Positions 12,201 to 27,000 of a DNA stretch of 64,000 bases are shown piece by piece. Made by a program: the position numbers and the translations under genes. A model generated the notes under the pieces. That model had not been told where the DNA came from. It saw only the letters and a list, made by a program, of their open reading frames with translations, and ran no database searches. Position 1 is the first letter of the stretch. Each line of letters starts with the position of its first letter. Source of the DNA: Aspidapion aeneum (taxonomy: Eukaryota; Arthropoda; Insecta; Coleoptera; Brentidae); assembly GCA_963576565.1 (NCBI GenBank), contig OY755044.1:96238752-96302751 (forward strand). Direction: 5' to 3'.

Positions 12201-14999
12201 TATTCTCTGGGATAAGACTGTATCAAAACAAAACAAACATATAATTTACAACAGCATGGTGAAAAGTTTCATCATACGATTTGTCCCGCTCGGTAACGCT
12301 ATTCTTCGATGTTACAGAAATTGTGTTACATATCGGGACATTGAATTTTTTCTGCCTTGATAGTTTTGACCATTATTTGTTTTTGTAATTTTGTTTTGTG
12401 CCATAAATTGTGTGCTTTTTAATTTTTGTTCCTTTTGTAACACCCAAAATTCCTGATATTTTTTCCAAAGTCCAGTGTTATTTTAAACCAGTCTTTTTTA
12501 TTTTAAATTGTCCTTTAAATACAACTAAAGCAAAAGAATAAATTATTTTTTAGATATGTATTTTAATCATTTGTAGGGAATTTTTTTAGAAATATCACAC
12601 AAACAAGTTTTTATGAAATATTTTGCTAGTTATTACAATAAACTTACTGCGCTATGTGTTGGTTTACTCAGTTTTTCACTAGCTATTTTATTTTAGGCAT
12701 ATTTTGACACGTTTGGTAAATTTTGGGAAAGTAATATAGCAAAAACTACAGCGGTATAGAAGGGCCAAAAAAATTATCATACTATACTAGCTTTTGATAA
12801 AGCACATCACAGACAAAAATGCATAGCGCATAGCATGGCATAGCATAAGCTCCAGATATCGCCCAGAAAATGCCATATTGGTTTTACCTTGAAATTTCCA
12901 CAAGATTAAAATTTTTATGCAGAATATTTTCGTATGGTCAGCCAATAGAATATATCGAAATAAATCACGTGATCAACAAAACAGAGAAGCACTAATCACC
13001 AAGTGGAAGAAGTCTCCATGCAGTGGTCTCCCTATTCCTGGAGAGCGGCCGACACCACCACATTCTTGTGCGCCATCTTATGTGCCAACGTTTTTTTAAT
13101 TACATTTCATCGTTATCCATCTCAAAAAAACACAGTGCACAAAAAACAAACCATATTTCATAAAAACAAACCGGACAAAAACACCTCCAAAACCAGAACA
13201 CTTAAGTTAAGGCAAATAAATTGAAGCCCTCATAGCTGGCTTTGGAAACAATGGCAAATTTAAATTCGCGGACGCGAATTTTCAAGTGCACATGCGTGTG
13301 TCTTGTTATGTAGACACACAGCTGCTGTGTGAGTGGAGTCCATCTTTATTGCTTATTTACATTCAGTGGGGTTTTGCGTTTGTCGTATAAAATTATGTTT
13401 TTTGTGAAAAATGGGAAATAATTCTCGTAAAACAAGTGCAGTTTGTGGAAAAATGTGCGGGAAAAGTAAGGGAGTGCCATTTCATAGGTAACTACTCACA
13501 CTATACTACGGACGACGACTAGGATATTTTAAACTTGATATTTACCTGCACATTTTTGGGAATACCATCAAACTTTTCAATAAAGTTGTTGGACAGATTG
13601 AGATTGGTGATTTTTTGATAGCCCATATCCATATCCTTTTTTAAGAACGACGTCAGCCTATTTCCATTTAATAGTAGGATGATCTCCTTGGAAAAATATG
13701 TGTCGCCAAATTTGAAATTTTTTAATTCGGGTAATTTTGTGAGATTTTTCTTGGAACAGTCTACGACAAATGACGGTTCCAAGTTGCCTTCTTTATTTTC
13801 TTTAAAGTAAACATCACAGTCTTTTGGGGATCCTATTAAAAAATTTTAAAGTATTAAGAAATATGTAAAGATTTAGACGTAGACATTAATAATTTTCAAA
13901 TACAAGGTAAAAACAAGTAATATCCTAGTGTGCAAAACCCTGTAACATTAACATTACATTAATAGATTTTTGTTACTTTGTTACGTAACCAACTTAGTAA
14001 CATATACAGCCATAAACAACAAGTAAAATTAAAGAAAGAAAAATAAGAAAAAAGTTTTCTGCTTCGGCCGGGACTCGAACCCGTGATCTCTTGCTCTCTA
14101 GGCAAACATTCTTAGCATTGAACTACCGAAGCCATACATAAATTTTAGGAAAACTTCCATCTATGCAGGCTGCGGTGTCTCAATACAAGAACGAGAAATT
14201 CTCATGTATATAAATCGGTGATTTTTTATAAAGATTACTATTTGAAATTTTAACGTAAAAAATAATATTGGGATTTTTAAACTTTGGAACTCTAATATTA
14301 AGTTACTGCACTAAATTAATTGAATCAATCTTGTTATTAAGAATTTTTAGTAATATAATAATACTTGATGCAAATCTACGTTTTTCCAATGATTGAACAT
14401 TAAAACTAGTTTGTAACACCACGTTCTCTATTTAACGTTGGTGGATAATTACCAACAACTCTAAAATGTAGAAATTTCAGAAATCTGCGCTGTACTCCTT
14501 CTATTGCTTCAATGTGAGCATTATATATTGGATACCACATTATGGACGCATATTCCAATTGTGATCTTATCATAGAATTGTATAATATTTTAAGACAATT
14601 TTCACTCGAAAATGTGGAACAGGTCCTGGTTACAAACCCCAACACTTTTAGACCAGAATTCACCATATTACCAATATATTCCACAAAAGAGAGCTTACTT
14701 AATACCTTACATTTAGAAACATTTAAAGCAAGTTTGTTCGCAGTGCATCAAGTTGTTTTTGAAAGATAGAAAAAAGTAATGGGGAACGTTTTGACCCCTA
14801 AGGTACCCCAGAAGTAATAAAAAATACTTCAGAGGAGTACCCATTGTATGAGACATATTGCGTTCTTTCCCAGAGCAGCGATCTCAGGGTCTATTGAAAC
14901 CTATATTAAATAGTTTTAAAAGCAATATCGTGTGGTCAACTCTATCAAAGGCCTTTGAAATATCTGTATAAATAACATCAACTTGGGTATTTTTATCGA

Positions 15000-15037
<38 letters not shown>

Positions 15038-18000
15038 TGCACACTGGGAATATTTACCATATACGTTTATAATAGGGCATGACGTAGGATATGGTGGTGC
15101 ATTATCGGGATAGATGTTCCAAATGCAATCAATTTTATCTCTATTGACATCGACTTGCATAAAGACCGACTGTGGGCAGTCTGGATAATGAAAACATTTT
15201 TCAATGATGTGTTTTGTACAGTCACAGCTCAGATGATTTTCCTAAAAGTATTAAAATTTTAAAATAAATTAAGTATTTTGTAGGTTTTTCCCTGCCTAGC
15301 CCGCGCAGCAATGGCTAGAAAAGGTATTGTTTTCGACGGTTTTTAGCTCACACTACTACTATATAAGTAGTGTGAGCTATGGTGATCCTAATCTTTTCGA
15401 GAAAAAAAAAGTTGCTCCGATTTTAAAAATTTTTATATATCTTTGCGTTTCAGATGATTTTGAGACTTTTTTGTTTTGCCGTCTGTCTGTCTGTCTGTCA
15501 ATCAATCAATGAACAAAATCCACCGAACGCAAGCCAAATAAAATGGTGGGGGTAGATTCCAAAAATTAGAGTTTATGTGAAAATATGGCGTGTGTGATAT
15601 CAAACGAAAGGTAATTAAGTCTGGAGTTAAACAAAATGAATTTTAGTTTATTAAAAAAAAAGGGTGGGGGTAGATGTCAAAAATTTGAGTTTAAGTGAAA
15701 ATATGGCGTGTGTGATATCAAACGAGTTTAAGTCAAAACATGGCTTGTGTGATATCAATCGAAAGGTAATTGAGTCTGGAGTTGAATAAAATATATTTCA
15801 GTTTTTGATTATATTAGCTCACAATATAACTATAGTACCTAGTGTGAGCTTAGGTGCCCATAGATTGGCAGGGTATTTTTTTAGATAACGCCGAAAATGT
15901 GTTTGTGTGTATTTTGACATATCTTAGCAATATCGTTGTGACGTCTGTCCGTGTGTGTGTCTAGCATAACACGATAGCTCCTAAACCACTGAAGCGATTT
16001 TCATGAAATTTTCACAAAAAATAGTGGTTGACAGTTTAACGAGCTGATTAGGTCAAAATCTGCAGAAATTAACGTCTTTCGAGAATTACAAAATGCGCAG
16101 ACTTTAATTTCCCAAGAGCGATAAAATAAATATAAATCATGGCGCCTTTACAAAAGTCATATGAAGCATCTATTAGGAAAATATTAGATGAGAAATGCGT
16201 GATAATGCAATATATGCAATTAATGTTTTATGAAATCATTAAAATGAAAATTAATGACAAATGCTGATTATAATTATTTTTCTTGAATATTTTAAATGAG
16301 ATGATATGAAAATGGAATGAGTTTTATCTAGGATAGGTAATGGCAATTTTTAAGAAGAGTGGGACTTAGGCTGGGTATTCCCTATGAAGAAGTTAATTGT
16401 AATGAGATAATGAAACTTTTAAATTTTGCTTCATTAGAAAGTCGAAGAACGTTTTTTGATACTTGCCCTCTCTTTAAAATTCTGAACGGTATGATTGATG
16501 CCCCAGAGCTTCTTTCAGAGGTTAGCTTTCACATTCCACCTAGGAATTCCAGAAATAAAGATCTATTTAGTCTAACATTTCATAGAACTAATTATGGTAC
16601 TAATATTCCTATAAATCGAATGTGTAAAGCTGCAAATTTTCTAATGCAAGAAAATAATAACATTGACTTTTTTAATTGTAGTTACAATGTATTTTGCAAA
16701 CAGGTTAAAAAAAAAATTATTTGCCTGAATTGTTATCTTTTTAGATTTGTTGTAAAAATTACGTTTTAATTGGGATGGTTCTTGTTGTTTATGCTGTCCT
16801 CTTAATTAAGTACATTTTTATGTGTTAAACCGCCATCTTGATGAATGAAGTGATAAAGTGTGATAAAAAGTTTTACTCCAACTGTGTGAGTTATTCTAAC
16901 TTTTACTTGTAATTTTATTTTTGAAATGACATGACTATTTTTTTAATGTGACACTATTAGTTAGTCCTACTTTTTTATTTGTAACTGCTATATGCGTTAA
17001 TAAAGATTTTGATTTTGATTTGATTTGATTTTTGATGCCTTTTCGCCTAATAAAGACCAGTCATTGAACAGTGGCGGCTACTACAGGGAGGGCAACGGGG
17101 CAATGCCCTCCCAAAACTAGACAACCAGTATTTTTAATTGATTTATTTAAAAATAGTTAAATCTTTCCTTACGACATGTCTAGTTCTTTTTTTTAGTCTG
17201 TGGTTAACTGGGTAAACTCTTTTAGCGTAAATAATTACAAGCCGGCAGCACCGCGCGGGACAAGATTTCAATCTCACCCGTTTTTCAGCGGTGTATGGGG
17301 GCTGTTCTCGCGCGGGGGCAGGAGGAATGTTTGTTTTATCGTGCCAAACCGTTCGTTGCCCTTCCTGCGTGTTGCCGGTTCTATCCTTAGTGAAGACGTA
17401 TTAGTTTGTTTGGATTTGGGGTACGTCAGGGTAAGTAGTTAAAAGCCTTGCCAAAATAAATTTGTTTAGGTACATTTTTTTATCTCCCCCCCCCAAATTT
17501 ATAACGTCACCAGCCGCCACTGCCACTGATAGTAACATATGGGTGCGAATCATGGACGCTTACAAAAGCGAATCAGAAAAACTAAAAATATTTGTAAGTT
17601 AAAAACTGTAATAACAATTACCGGTTACATTTTTTTCCTACCTCAAAATTAACTGAAGTAGTTCCTTTGAATGAAGAAATATCGTGATCTGGCTCACTCC
17701 ATTTTATTTCGCTGTATTTATTACGAACCAGATTAAGATCAAATATTCCACTTTTGGGATAATCTTGTTTCTAATAAAAATGCAATCATAATATTAGCAA
17801 ATATCAGACAGTCTATGTGGACTAGTATTATTATACAAAGTAAATTTTATTTATTTTAAACACGACGTTTCGGTTAGTAACTATCTCTAACCGTTTTCAA
17901 GTGTAAACTCAACAATACAGTCTACTACTTATACTACTTTGTGTTCATTCAGGTGTGATAACCCGCTTCCTTTTTTAAATCCTAAGACGCTTGTTTTCAA

Positions 18001-21000
18001 TTCTGATAACTTCTTTGTTCTGCATTATAAACGCAGCTTCAGTAAACTTTTATTGTTTTCGCCAATGCGACTCCTTATGCAAAACTTTAGTTTTAGACCA
18101 TTGAATCCTGTGATTATTTCATCACGCATGGTCCGCTAAACCGGATCTTTCAATATTCCGTAATTGGATACTTTTTTATGTTTCTTTACTCTAACCTCAA
18201 GAAAGCATTAGCGACAGTGTACAGCGTGTCCCATTTTCGATGGGATTAAATGGGAAACTCGGTTATTATTAAAGATATCGATTTTCTGATTGCACCTTAC
18301 CGTGCTCTTTTTTGGAGCCCTTTAAAATGGTGTAATCAGATTTTTGCTATACCCCGTGGTTTCGCTAATACAGGGAGTTTTTGAAAAAATTGCATTTTAA
18401 TTAATTCCTTGTATCTCGCTTATTTTGCAAGATATTTTTATTCTGTAAAAACCTTTCTATGGCAACTTTTTTAGAGCAAAATAATGACGTTGTTAATTTT
18501 TTAAAATATTGTATAATTTTTGAGATATGGTATTTATCATAAAAAAATTAAATACGGACCTGGATTTTTTTATTACTACTTTCATTGGTTTCATGCTATT
18601 ATTACCCTAAAATGATAAAACTTTAATATTTTTTTGATTTAAGGTTAAAAACAACTATTTAATATTTGAAAAAAAAATATAGTCCGAACCTGGAAATTTC
18701 CAACGTAATTATAAATTAAAATTTGCAAGACACACTAGTTGAACGATTTTTAGTTTATCTGTTTTGAAATGATAATTAAAAGATTTATAAATAAAGTAAA
18801 AAACGGTAAAAAGTTACAAAAATAATATCATACTAATTATTTGATGGTAGCACAGCAGGTCGTGAAATTTACAAAATAAAAGCGTGGAATTGACATTGTC
18901 ATTTTACTTGTCATTTTTGTGAATGGCTTACAATTATTTTAAACTGGCTAGAAATCGACCATATCCAGATTTTGAAAAATGTGATATGTTTGACTGCTTC
19001 ATTTAAGCAACAAAATCCCAATATTTAAATGGCAGAAATATTTTTATGCAAAATGCGTTAAGAAAAATTACTCAAAAATGCCAACAATGTCTTACATATA
19101 ATGGTAATCAGAAAAATGAGTTATTTTTTGTAATTTGTTTTTTTTTGTATTTTTCGTAGACTTTCTTTCAAATAAATCTGTAAATTAACGTAAAACCATT
19201 TTAATATGCTAAGTATCAAAACAGTTTAACTAAAAATTGTTTAAATAGCAATTTTTAATTTATATTTATGTTGGAAATATCCAGGTTCGGACTAATTTTT
19301 TTTTTAAATATTAAATATTTATTTTTACCTTAAAACAATTATTTTTTAAATTTTTATTATTTTGTGATAATACTACCATGATACCAATCAAAATAGTAAT
19401 AAAAAAATCCAGGTCCGTATTTAATTTTTTTATGATAAATACCATATCTCAAAAACTAAACAATATTTTAAAAAGTTGACAACGTCATTATTTTCTTCTA
19501 AGTTGCCATGAAAAGGTTTTTACAGAATAAAAATATCTCGCAAAATAAGCGAGATACAAGGGATTATTAAAAATACAATTTTTTCAAAAACTCCCTGTAA
19601 TAGCGAAACTACGGGGTATAGCAAAAATCTGATTACGCCATTTTTAGGGGCTCAAAAAAAGAGCACGGTAAGGTGCAATCAGAAAATCGATATCTTTAAT
19701 AATAACCGAGTTTCCCATTTAATCCCATCGAAAATGGGACACGCTGTACCTGAATGAAGTATAGGTTACATAAAAATGGTTCCAAAAATCAATTGCACAT
19801 TTTCGATATAGACTCTTTCTTAACTTCAGAGCCATATTCGTATAAATCCTAGCTGATCCGCTTTTCGAAGTTTTATCAATTTTTTGTCATGTTTCTAGTT
19901 AGTCTAGGCGCTAGCTCCTGTCAGGTGTAACCTAATATGTGCACTTAGTTTGCCTGCGGGGTTTTGTTAAGCACCTATAGGACTATTAAAAAAGGTTGGT
20001 CACGTGGTCAAACTCACGGTCGTTTGGCCGCCATCTTTAAAAATGGCCGTCAAATTGATAGATTTTTTTCTTTAAGCGTATGTCCCTACCGAGTGGTCTG
20101 ATTTTAAATTTTCAAAGCTGGTTTTACTCTATTTTTAGAGGCAAATAAACTTTGTCATTACACACTTTTTGATAAATCAAGTTTTTAAGATATTCCAATA
20201 TTATTAGTATTTCCGCTCGCAAAAGAATTAAAATAATACCCATGCTCATTTTATTGTAGCTACAATATTATTTTGTTTATTTTTGTTACATAGAAGGCTA
20301 CTTTTTACAGAATTGACTTTATGTGTTTTAAGTTCGTTGGATGGTACTTCTAAAGACTGCCTTAAAGAGGGTGGTTTATAAAACTGTTCACAAGATTTTA
20401 GAAAAAAATAATTTGCAGCGAAACTATGCATCCTAGCGAAAAACGAAAAATAATTTTAATTCCGCTTCTTCTGATCATTGTCATATCTTTTACAATTTTT
20501 AAGAAAAAATCGATTTTGGAGCGAAAACATAGAATTTTTACAAAATTGTATATTTTAGCTGGCTTGTACAGCTAATTATTAAAGCTAGGATGCTAAGTGA
20601 TACATCAAAAGAAGCGGAATTATAAGTACTATATACAGTCGAACCTCTCTAACTCGAACCTCTATAACTCGAACCCCTCTATAACTCGAACTTTTTAAGC
20701 GGTCCCTGCACTTTTTACATGTATTTTAACCTATGTAACTCGAGTTTCTATAACTCGAACTCTCCATAACTCGAACTGTTTTGGTTGTCCCTTCAGGTTC
20801 GAGTTATAGAGGTTCTACTGTACTATATTAATTATGTTTATCGTTTTTCGTTAGGATGCATCGTTTCGCTGCAAATTAACTTTTTCTATAATCTTGTGAA
20901 GAGTTTTAGAAACCACCGTGTGGTTAGAAGCAAGACATGTAACTAATGCCGTATTCCATTGGAGAAACGAGTGCAGCACTAGTGCACAACTGGCTCGGTG

Positions 21001-24000
21001 TTTGCATTCCATTGACATGCACTTTTTCAGTTTTCGTATTCCATTGAGGAATTTATGAATTCAGTTTTGCACTGAGTGCGGCTTTTTTGACACCGGCTCT
21101 GAGGGCTCGTGCCGCACCGAAAACTTTTTCCCGCCATTAATTTTAAACGCTTATTATTGTCGTGGGACGTAAAAATGAGTGAAAATAAAGTTGTTAGCGA
21201 TTTTTTATTATTTTCTTCGTTGCTAAGCAGTAGCAGCGATGAAGAAGAAGAAGAACAGTTCTGTGCAATAAAAACAATGAGAACGGAAACCCCAAAAATA
21301 AAAAACTGTATTGAAAATGTGGTTTACCGATTTAACAACAAACAGGTAAGTAGATTTGTATGGATTTGGTTGACTGGGGCCCTGGGGCTAATTTTCCGAC
21401 AGTTGGGGTTTTCTGGCAGCTATGATTATAAGTAAAAATAAATGTATTTTTTAGTTCAAGAAACACTTTCGGCTCGAGATGAGCAGAATTTCTCATAAAT
21501 AAATTCAAGTAGCCTCAATTTTGTCCAAAAAAAGAACAAGAGGGACGAAACCTCATTAGCGCTGAGGCACATGTCTTGCCATTTTTATGGTATGTTAAAA
21601 CACCCTTACGTTTAGCTGTTAGGTTAGGTTATGTTCTTGTTGAATGGAAATTTGTTCAAAAATATTTTCTTCAAAAACTTTTTTGAACAATTTTCCTTAT
21701 GAAAAAAAATGACTTTCAAAGAAAATGTTTTTGAACAAAAAAATTTTAATAAAATGTTTTCAAACAATTTTTTGTTTGAAGGAAATGTTTTTAAATAATT
21801 TTCCTTTTCAAGAAAATGTTATTGAAGTATTAATATTACTTTCGAATAAATGGATTTTGAACAACATGTTTTTGACCAAATTCCGCAAGGCAGGAAAGTT
21901 AGGTTTAGTTGAAAGAAACTTGTGAAATATTATATATGTATACAAGGTGTTTCGAATACTTATGTTCAAATTTTGGGAGCATAAAGTACACTTCTGGTTA
22001 GGGTTTTTTGAAAAACAAGCGCGAAATATAGATAACTACTCTATCTGTTGGTATACGAGCACAAGCCTGCATTCAACAAGGAGGTGGGCATTTTTAAAAT
22101 ATTCTTATTAACTTTTTTTAAATAAAATCATTATTTATTTATTTGACGAATTTTATTTGTCTTAGGATAATATTTATCGGCATGTAACTTTGAAACAAAT
22201 AAAAATGGATATCGTCGTTGGCCTGATAAAACTACAGGTTGTGTGACATTTTTTCCAAAATTGAGATTTTTGCATGCCCTATTCTTATAGGATATACTAT
22301 AAAAAATTATTTGCAAGAAAATGTTATATTAACGTTGCTTAAAGCAAGAATAAAAAAGAAGTTCTACAGCTCATAATGGCATACCACACTAAGGTCACTA
22401 TATCACGATGTTAGGAACTTCGTGATATAGTGACCTTATACCACACGAGTGCGATTTTTCATTTTCCGCGTGTTCCATTGAAACTGGACTCGGTGCAAAT
22501 TTTTGACAGCACCATTTCAGTGTCAGTGCACCACCAGTGCTGCACTCATTTTCCCAATGGAATACGGCATAAATCGTACTAGCAGTCCCTGAATATTGCG
22601 TACCAGACGAATTTATTTCAGCGCCATCTGCCCCTTAATATGGTATAGCTCGCCGGTGGCTCCTCTATATGGGTTATTTACTCAATGCCCGCAGTCAAAC
22701 TGAGCGCAGATATTAGGTCACACGTGGCAGGAGCTAACGCCTAGACTAACTAGAAAAATTGCAAAAAATTGATAAAACTTCGAGAAGAGGATCAGCTAGG
22801 ATTTATATGAATATGGCTCTGAAGTCAGAAAAGAGTCCATATTCAAAATGTGCAATTAGTTTTTGGAACCATTTTTATGTAACCTATACTTCATTCAGGC
22901 ACACTGTGAGCGGATTATTCGTGGCCAAATGATCACAGGATTTAATGGTTTGAATCTAAATTTTTGCATTAGGAGCCGAATTCGCGAAAACGATACGATC
23001 TAAAATTGAAGCTGTATCAGGGCTATCAAAACGGACGGGCCACGATCCTCCACTTTGTTGACGTCACATCCGGGCTGATTTTTTTTTTGATGGTCAGGTT
23101 ACGACACAGCTGATTGTCTTTAAAATATTGAAGTTGGAATGACGGTTCATTGAATTTTTTTTTTAAATAAAGCCATTTTTGAGATTGTTTTTACTTTATT
23201 CTGGCAGAACAATTTTTTTTAAATGTATAGTAATCCTTAATTTTTCATAGCCGCTTCATTAGTTTACACAAAAAATAAGTTTAAAGCAGAAGCGAATGTG
23301 ACAATCACAGATGACAAAGTCAAATACATGTCAAATATAACAGTTGGCATGTGGTACATGGCGGGTAATTTGAATTCAAAATAAGGAATGCCAAATCTTG
23401 AAGATTTTAACGTTTTAATCATGATGCTTCCTTACAAACCTTTGGTGGAATATCGGGATGGTGTCTGAGAATATTTCACTGAAATTTTGCGGAAATCTGT
23501 AGTGCCATTTTGAAAATATCATAAAAAAACGTCTGACTTCCCATAAGACCCAATGTAAAATTCAGCCCCGGGAGAACAGCTGATTTTTTCAGGGTCGTGG
23601 CCTCTATTTTTGTGTTGGCCTTGGCTGTATTTATAATGAGGAACAAAGAAGTGTAAACAAGCATCTTAAAATAAAAAGGGGGTGGGTGGGCCGTCACACC
23701 GGAATACCAAGTAGTATAAGTAGTAGCCTGTAGACTGTGGGTCTATTGTGGCTCACTTTTGAGTGGTTTCTCACCACTGTATGCCTAATCCTCCAAAAAG
23801 GATAGCTATCAGTTTGGGTGAGACACTGTTCAGATCTTTTGAATCAATCTGAGGTTTGCCGAAAGTGTTTTGACGTAAACGTGCAATAGTCGGACATTCG
23901 CAAAGTACATGTATAACTGTTTCGGTCATTAGGTCTCTTCTGTTGTTCCCATATATCTATTAACATAGATATGAATATCTATTAAAATAGATATATGGTT

Positions 24001-27000
24001 ATTCCCATTCTGTGCATGGGTACTCTTAGTCGACAATGACCCGTAAAAAGTCCAGTCACTATACGGATCTCCTGTCTGGTAAGTCCAATGATATTCCTGG
24101 CTCTCTTTTGACAAGGTCCTTTAATGAACTCTTTGGATTGAGCCACTATTTTTCGGGTTACAGCACTGTAAAAACCATAAAACAATTTTTGTTTTAGCTT
24201 AATAAGGTAAGTGTACCATATTCTGACATTGTACCATAATCTGACAGTTTTTCAGGAAATTTGCTATCTGTCGCTTTTGTGATTAGTCCCTCATCAACTA
24301 AAATTAGTCAACGCGTCAAAACAGTGAACACTACGATTGTTGTCATTTAGTTGTGAAATGTAATAAGGTAAGGGCAATTCCCTTTTATTTGCATGCTCGA
24401 GATATAAACAGATTTAATCTTTAGCCCAAATATTATAAAATGTTATTTTTAGTGTTTTCAGTTTTATTTTTTAAATAAGTTTATTGTTGAGGGTATCCGA
24501 TTTAGGCCCAGTGCAATACTCTACTGTGCCTAATTCTTAGACGTACGTACTGTCCGATTTAGGATCCAAGCCTAAAATTATTTTTTATGTTGTCGTCTGT
24601 TTGCTTACAGAACAAGTTTTTTAAATAACTGATTCTGACAGAGTGTCAGAACAAGGAGCATGATATGTCAGATTTACAAACCATTACTTTCCAAGCAATT
24701 TCTTCCATGTACAGGGTGTCCCAAATTGGGCACTTTTGGGGGGTTTAAGGTACTTCTAGGGAAGACAGCGAAAAACTGACCACGCATTGCGAGGCTCAAA
24801 TTTCAAGAGAAGACTTATAGTGAAAACCGCATTTTGAAATATCGTCTCGTCTTTGAGCTACGGGGGCTTTTTGAAAAGTCTGCATTTTGGAGGGGGGTCT
24901 ATAACTTCGTTATTATTGGAAATATTGATTTAGAGTAAATTGCAATTTTATAGACTTTGTCACGGGGAATTCAAGCGCTAAATTAAATTTTAACTGTCAC
25001 TTTTAGTTTTTGAGATATGACATAAAGTTGCATTTTTTCTTATGGAATGGCCTGTATTTTAATTAATTTTCGAATTCGTGATTGAATTCTTTTTAAAATG
25101 ATGTATCATATGTCATAGTTTGATTAAGCGGTTTCGGAGATAATTAAAGTTTTTTATTTTTGTCTAGTGTGCGTTGAATGACGTCATGCGCCATTGACGT
25201 GAAAGCCTTGCGGTCAACCTACTTCAATGCTCCTATAGTTTTGTTGTCTTATACTATGCAAATCAAGTTGGCCTTGCGTCTTGGCGTTTTGTCATTGTTT
25301 TCAATTGTTTAAACAATTTGACATTACGCTTTGATATGAAATTATTTTGCACAAAAGCGTTTTAATTTTATTTTGAAATATGGATAATTTTTTTTTTACT
25401 TTTTATAACTAGGCTTTGAGGGCCGTCAGCTGAATTATAATTTTTCCAAACTAGCCTTACTATATTTGTGACTGTGTAAAATAATAAAAATACTGGAGTG
25501 CCTTTACCTACCTCAGCAGGAAATCATAGCGCACTAGAAATAAGTGAAAAAGCTGAATATCTCCTAAACCGCTCAATCAAACTATGACATATGATACATC
25601 ATTTTGAAAAGAATTCAATGACGAATTCGAAAATTAATTAAAATATAGGCCATTCCATAAGAAAAAATGCAACTTTATGTCATATCTCAAAAACTAAAAG
25701 TGACAGTTAAAATATAATTTAGCGGGTGAATTCCTCGTGACAAAGTCTATAAAACTGCAATTTACTCTAAAACAAAATTTCCACTAATAACGAAGTTATA
25801 GACCCCCTTAAAAAATGCAGACTTTTCAAAAAGCCCCCGTAGCTCAAAGACGAGACGATATTTCAAAATGCGGTTTTCACTATAAGTCTTCTCTTGAAAT
25901 ATGAGCCTCGCAATGCGTGGTCAGTTTTTCTCTGTCTCCCCTAGAAGTACCTTAAACCCCCTAAAAGTGCCCAATTTGGTACACCCTGTACAGGATTGGT
26001 TACAGCATCTGTCAGAAAAGGATACAATATTTTGAATGCAATTTATTCCATGTACAGAATTGGGTATAACATATGTTAGAAAAAGATATACTGTCAGATT
26101 AAGGTTCTAACAGGTGTCGGATAAAGGTTATTTATTTTAAAACTCTTGTCAGATTTGGGAACGGATGCAGCAAAAGTGAAAAAAAAAATATGTTTATTGG
26201 TGTTAATTTGTAATTGAGTCGTCAATACCGTTTAAGAGGAACACATTTTAAGAATTAAACCAACTTTGTTAGTACAAAGTACCTCTAAATGTTTTTTTCT
26301 TACTTCAGGCTTCTCAAAGTGTCAGAATGTGGTATACTCACCTTATAAAATTCACGTTAACTTACCAGTTTAAGAACACCTTTAAGAAGATTAAATCCTA
26401 TATCCAAAGATTTAAGTGATCCGTTTCCAGCAGTTAATTCTGGTATCTTAACAATTTTGTTACCTCTTAAATTAAGTTGTTCTAAATCATAATTAATGGG
26501 AATTCGCTCTAAAACTGTTATTTTATTAAATGCTACATCTAATATTTTGAGTGGTTTTATGTTTTCATAAATACCCAAATCAAATGTTAATAATTTATTT
26601 CCACTGATATTTAAATATTTCAAGCTAGTCAATTGCTTAAAACTCTTTGGATGCATTTTGGTTATCTTATTGTAGCCTATGTGAATATACTCCAAGTTTT
26701 CAGCTCCTTTAAAGGTGCTGTCAGTAATCTCCGTAAGGCCACAGAAACTTAAGTTTAAATACTTTAAATTGGATAGATAATTAAATATAGTTTCATTTAT
26801 TGTCAAATTAGCATTGCTGGATAAATCCAAAAATTCTAACTTTTGGGTTTGTTTAAAAGTGTTTTTATGTATATCTTGGATATTGTTTCTATTAAGATCT
26901 AACTTTTTTAACTGAATCAGTTCTTTAAATGCACTCTCTGACAAATTCGTTAGAAGGTTTCGTGCTAAATTTAGTTCCGTTAACTTTTTAAGGCCTTTGA

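Larger units (their letters stand above)
20947..22569. mobile_element. PIF/Harbinger relic with TAA duplication
   Basis: Inverted ends TGCCGTATTCCATTGG and CCAATGGAATACGGCA, with TAA at 20944-20946 and 22570-22572. TAA is the TWA target duplication of the PIF/Harbinger superfamily. Arms continue for about 50 bases (GAGTGCAGCACT). Inside are a truncated transposase exon pair (21175-21500) and a later micro-palindrome (22390-22438). The rest is AT-rich and non-coding. Confidence 0.88.
19749..22902. mobile_element. 3.1-kb element with about 210-bp inverted ends
   Basis: The arm CCTGAATGAAGTATAGGTTA ... CGCTAGCTCCTGTCAGGTG (19749-19930) is repeated inverted at 22700-22902. The interior holds another inverted pair (TAGGATGCATAGTTTCGC at about 20410-20430 versus 20855-20875), a pogo-like MITE (20636-20820) and the Harbinger relic (20947-22569). 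It is thus a host for several later insertions. No own transposase seen. Confidence 0.75.
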
